Source: Clostridia bacterium (GTDB lineage: Bacteria > Bacillota_A > Clostridia > TANB77 > CAG-508). Taken from it: DNA of 24,495 nt. The stretch spans positions 1-24,495 of the forward strand of contig JAAVZD010000019.1 of NCBI GenBank assembly GCA_022791475.1, given 5' to 3'. Under the pieces are notes generated by a model that made no database searches, was not told where the DNA came from, and worked only from the letters and a program-made list of their open reading frames with translations. This document shows positions 22,603-24,495 of the stretch, piece by piece. The position numbers and the translations under genes are program-made. How positions within the stretch are numbered: the first letter of the stretch is position 1; each line of letters starts with the position of its first letter.

Positions 22603-23492
22603 TGAAAGAGCAAAAGGAAGAAGTATTAGAAAAATCTCAAGATAGACTAGAAATTTTAGAAAAAATAGATAAGCTAGAAAGAGAAGGAAATTTCGATATA
22701 GATGCAGAGAATGATCCAGAAACAATAATGCTAACACCAGACAACATAGATTATCTAAAAGAAAAAAGATACAGTAAATTAAAAAATATGATAGCAAATA
22801 AGATAGGTGAAAAATTTCTTGACTATATAATAAAAGATAGTAAATTAGTAATAAAAAACATAAATGGAATTGAAAATATAGAAAAAGTAAAAACAGGAGC
22901 AATGATAACATGTAACCACTTCAACCCATTTGATTCATTTTCAATAGAAGAAGTATTTAGAAAAACAAAAGCATCTAAAACAAAGAAAATGTATAAAGTA
23001 ATAAGAGAAGGAAATTATACTAACTTTTCAGGTTTTTATGGCTTTCTGTTTAGAAACTGTGATACTTTGCCATTAAGTTCTAACAAAAGAACAATGGTAG
23101 AATTTATAAAATCAGTAGATAAAATACTAAAAAGAGGAGACTTCATATTAATATATCCAGAGCAAAGCTTATGGTGGAATTACAAAAAACCAAAGCCACT
23201 AAAAATTGGAGCCTTCAACTTAGCAGCAAGAAACAATGTGCCAATAATTCCAATATTCATAACAATGGAAGACAGCGATACCATTGGAGAAGACGGTTTC
23301 CCAATACAAGAATATATAATAAATATAGAAGAACCAATATATCCAGATGAAACAAAAACTCAAAGAGAAAATAAAGAAATAATGAAACAAAAAAATTATG
23401 AAGTTTGGAAAAAAGTATATGAAGATTTTTACAAAATCCCATTAGAATATACTACTGAAGAACAAAAAGTGAGTGTAGAAGATGAACTATAA
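22602..23492 (+). CDS. PlsC-type acyltransferase (first of two)
   Basis: A 296-residue LPLAT-family acyltransferase. NHFNPFD supplies the HX4D catalytic motif (H106, D111). LIYPEQSLWWNYKKPKPLKI is motif III and PIIPIFI motif IV. An acidic, helical N-terminal extension of about 75 residues precedes the domain, and no membrane helix is obvious. Its ATG overlaps the stop of the GT8 gene by one base (TAATG), and GGAGAGG lies upstream. Probably acylates the glycolipid or a precursor made by this operon. Confidence 0.88.
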   Translation: MKEQKEEVLEKSQDRLEILEKIDKLEREGNFDIDAENDPETIMLTPDNIDYLKEKRYSKLKNMIANKIGEKFLDYIIKDSKLVIKNINGIENIEKVKTGAMITCNHFNPFDSFSIEEVFRKTKASKTKKMYKVIREGNYTNFSGFYGFLFRNCDTLPLSSNKRTMVEFIKSVDKILKRGDFILIYPEQSLWWNYKKPKPLKIGAFNLAARNNVPIIPIFITMEDSDTIGEDGFPIQEYIINIEEPIYPDETKTQRENKEIMKQKNYEVWKKVYEDFYKIPLEYTTEEQKVSVEDEL

Positions 23493-24276
23493 AAAAGTTA
23501 TATACTACAAAGATGAACTAAATGAAGAATTTTCAACAGCCAAAATAACACCAAGAAAAATAGACGAAAAATACAAATATGAGCATAACTTTCTATGGGA
23601 GATATGCTCATATCTCATACAAAATGTTTTTAGCATGCCTATAAAAGTCGGATATGAAAAAATAAAATTTAGTTTAAAATATGTAGGAAAAGAAAAATTA
23701 AAAGAATGTAAAAAACAAGGATATTTCATATATGCAAACCATACTCAGGCCTTTGCGGATACATTTATAACAAGTGTTGGAAATTACCCTAAAAGAAACT
23801 TCCTAATAGTAAACCCAGCAAATGTTTCAATAAAAGGAGCAGAACATATAATAGAAATGTTAGGAGCAATACCAACACCAGACAACAAAACAGCAATGAA
23901 GAATTTCTTAGAAATAATAAGAAAGAGAATAAGAAATAAAAATTCAATAACAATATACCCAGAAGCACATATATGGCCATACTACACAAAAATAAGAAAC
24001 TTCAAAGATGTATCCTTCAAATATCCAGTAGAATTACAAGCACCATCATTTTGCATGACAAATACATATCAAAAGTATGGTAAAAATAAAGAAAAAATAA
24101 AAATAGTAACCTACATAGATGGACCATTTTATCCAAACAACGAACTACCTAAAAAAGAAGCACAAAAAGAGTTGAGAGATAAAATATATAATCAAATGGT
24201 AGAGCGAAGCAAAAATAGTAATGTTGAACATATAAAATATATAAAAGCAAAACAAGAAATTGAAGCAGTTAAATAA
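23482..24276 (+). CDS. PlsC-like acyltransferase with altered HXnD spacing (second of two)
   Basis: 264 residues, related to the gene before it. YFIYANHTQAFADTFITSVG sits at the catalytic position, but His and Asp are separated by five residues instead of four. SITIYPEAHIWPYY is motif III. The motif IV region reads LQAPSFCMTNTY and lacks the usual hydrophobic PxIP pattern. Activity may thus differ from, or depend on, the partner gene. It overlaps the previous gene by 11 bases and has no strong binding site of its own, consistent with coupled translation. It is the last gene of the operon. Confidence 0.82.
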   Translation: MNYKKVIYYKDELNEEFSTAKITPRKIDEKYKYEHNFLWEICSYLIQNVFSMPIKVGYEKIKFSLKYVGKEKLKECKKQGYFIYANHTQAFADTFITSVGNYPKRNFLIVNPANVSIKGAEHIIEMLGAIPTPDNKTAMKNFLEIIRKRIRNKNSITIYPEAHIWPYYTKIRNFKDVSFKYPVELQAPSFCMTNTYQKYGKNKEKIKIVTYIDGPFYPNNELPKKEAQKELRDKIYNQMVERSKNSNVEHIKYIKAKQEIEAVK

Positions 24277-24290
24277 TTCATTATTATAAG

Positions 24291-24310
24291 GGTCGTCAAA
24301 GTAGACGACC
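24291..24310. repeat. GGTCG hairpin element 3
   Basis: GGTCGTC (24291-24297) pairs with GACGACC (24304-24310), loop AAAGTA. Same class as 12253 and 12310; placed just after an operon end. Confidence 0.55.
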
Positions 24311-24321
24311 TAATTTAAAAC

Positions 24322-24353
24322 AAAAAAATTCCAACCTTAGTTGGAATTTTTTT
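24322..24353. terminator. Bidirectional terminator between the acyltransferase operon and spoVG
   Basis: A 14-bp inverted repeat (24322-24335 with 24340-24353) with CCAAC/GTTGG at the top and seven A/T at each base, serving the convergent genes. Confidence 0.88.
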
Positions 24354-24361
24354 AACATTTA

Positions 24362-24495
24362 TTATTCTGCTGATTCTGGAGCTTCCTCTGTTTCAGGAGC
24401 ATCATAAGCTTCTAATATAGCTTTTTGAATTTTTTCTCTTGTTTCAGCATTGATTGGATGAGCTATATCCTTGAATTCTCCGTTTGGAGTTTTTC
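24362..24495 (-). CDS. spoVG: SpoVG, C-terminal part (partial)
   Basis: The minus strand encodes 43 residues, [20 protein letters not shown] then [20 protein letters not shown] and SAE. The stretch [14 protein letters not shown] and the following TREKIQ are diagnostic of SpoVG, a nucleic-acid-binding regulator of septation and sporulation. The N-terminal half lies beyond the window. The acidic tail is species-specific. Confidence 0.92.
   Translation of the reverse strand, partial: KTPNGEFKDIAHPINAETREKIQKAILEAYDAPETEEAPESAE

Noticed and set aside
1..24495. CRISPR arrays, insertion sequences, prophage genes, attachment sites
   Set aside because: I saw no regularly spaced repeats, transposase, integrase or phage structural genes in either strand.

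Overview
The window is very AT-rich and comes from a low-GC, spore-forming Firmicute, most likely an uncultivated gut-type member of the Clostridia. Support for this: a sigK gene with a membrane pro-sequence and a spoVG fragment (sporulation), ireB-ruvX-DUF1292, rbgA, mini-RNase III, cdaA, AGGAGG ribosome binding sites, several TTG starts and near-exclusive AGA for arginine.

Layout. 1-453: end of a 23S rRNA gene, 5S rRNA and tRNA-Asn. 806-3530: HD-domain phosphohydrolase, a decayed gene, a small hypothetical gene and a DUF368 lipid-carrier translocase on the minus strand. 3623-6997: GH3 beta-N-acetylhexosaminidase, sigK, an alpha/beta hydrolase and a hypothetical gene. 7132-12096: apparent operon of a secreted/membrane protein, a ParA/CpaE-like protein with two AT-hooks and a degenerate P-loop, a membrane GAF protein with a dead GGDEF, then ireB, ruvX and DUF1292. 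12150-14918: GC-rich hairpin repeats, a membrane protein, an ASCH protein and a transporter. 14956-18477: rbgA, mini-RNase III, a candidate minus-strand small RNA, a 38-residue membrane protein, cdaA and truA. 18540-19326: two small hypothetical genes. 19736-24276: flippase-like protein, two GT8 glycosyltransferases and two PlsC-type acyltransferases, which look like a glycolipid or envelope-lipid pathway. 24362-24495: C-terminal part of spoVG on the minus strand.

Main discovery. Three conserved genes (sigK, truA and the flippase-like gene) each carry one extra base that breaks the reading frame. In all three, the zero-frame codon at the break is CGG, and a +1 shift there reads a GGN glycine codon and restores the family sequence to its normal end and length (CTC-C-GGA at 5439, AAT-C-GGT at 17787, AAT-C-GGA at 20642). 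I scanned the real genes by eye, roughly 6,800 codons, and found CGG in frame only four times: these three sites, plus one in a hypothetical gene at 6713 that appears to be read as an ordinary triplet. This points to a CGG-triggered +1 frameshift, or CGGN four-base decoding, linked to loss of normal CGG decoding. It does not look like random pseudogenisation.
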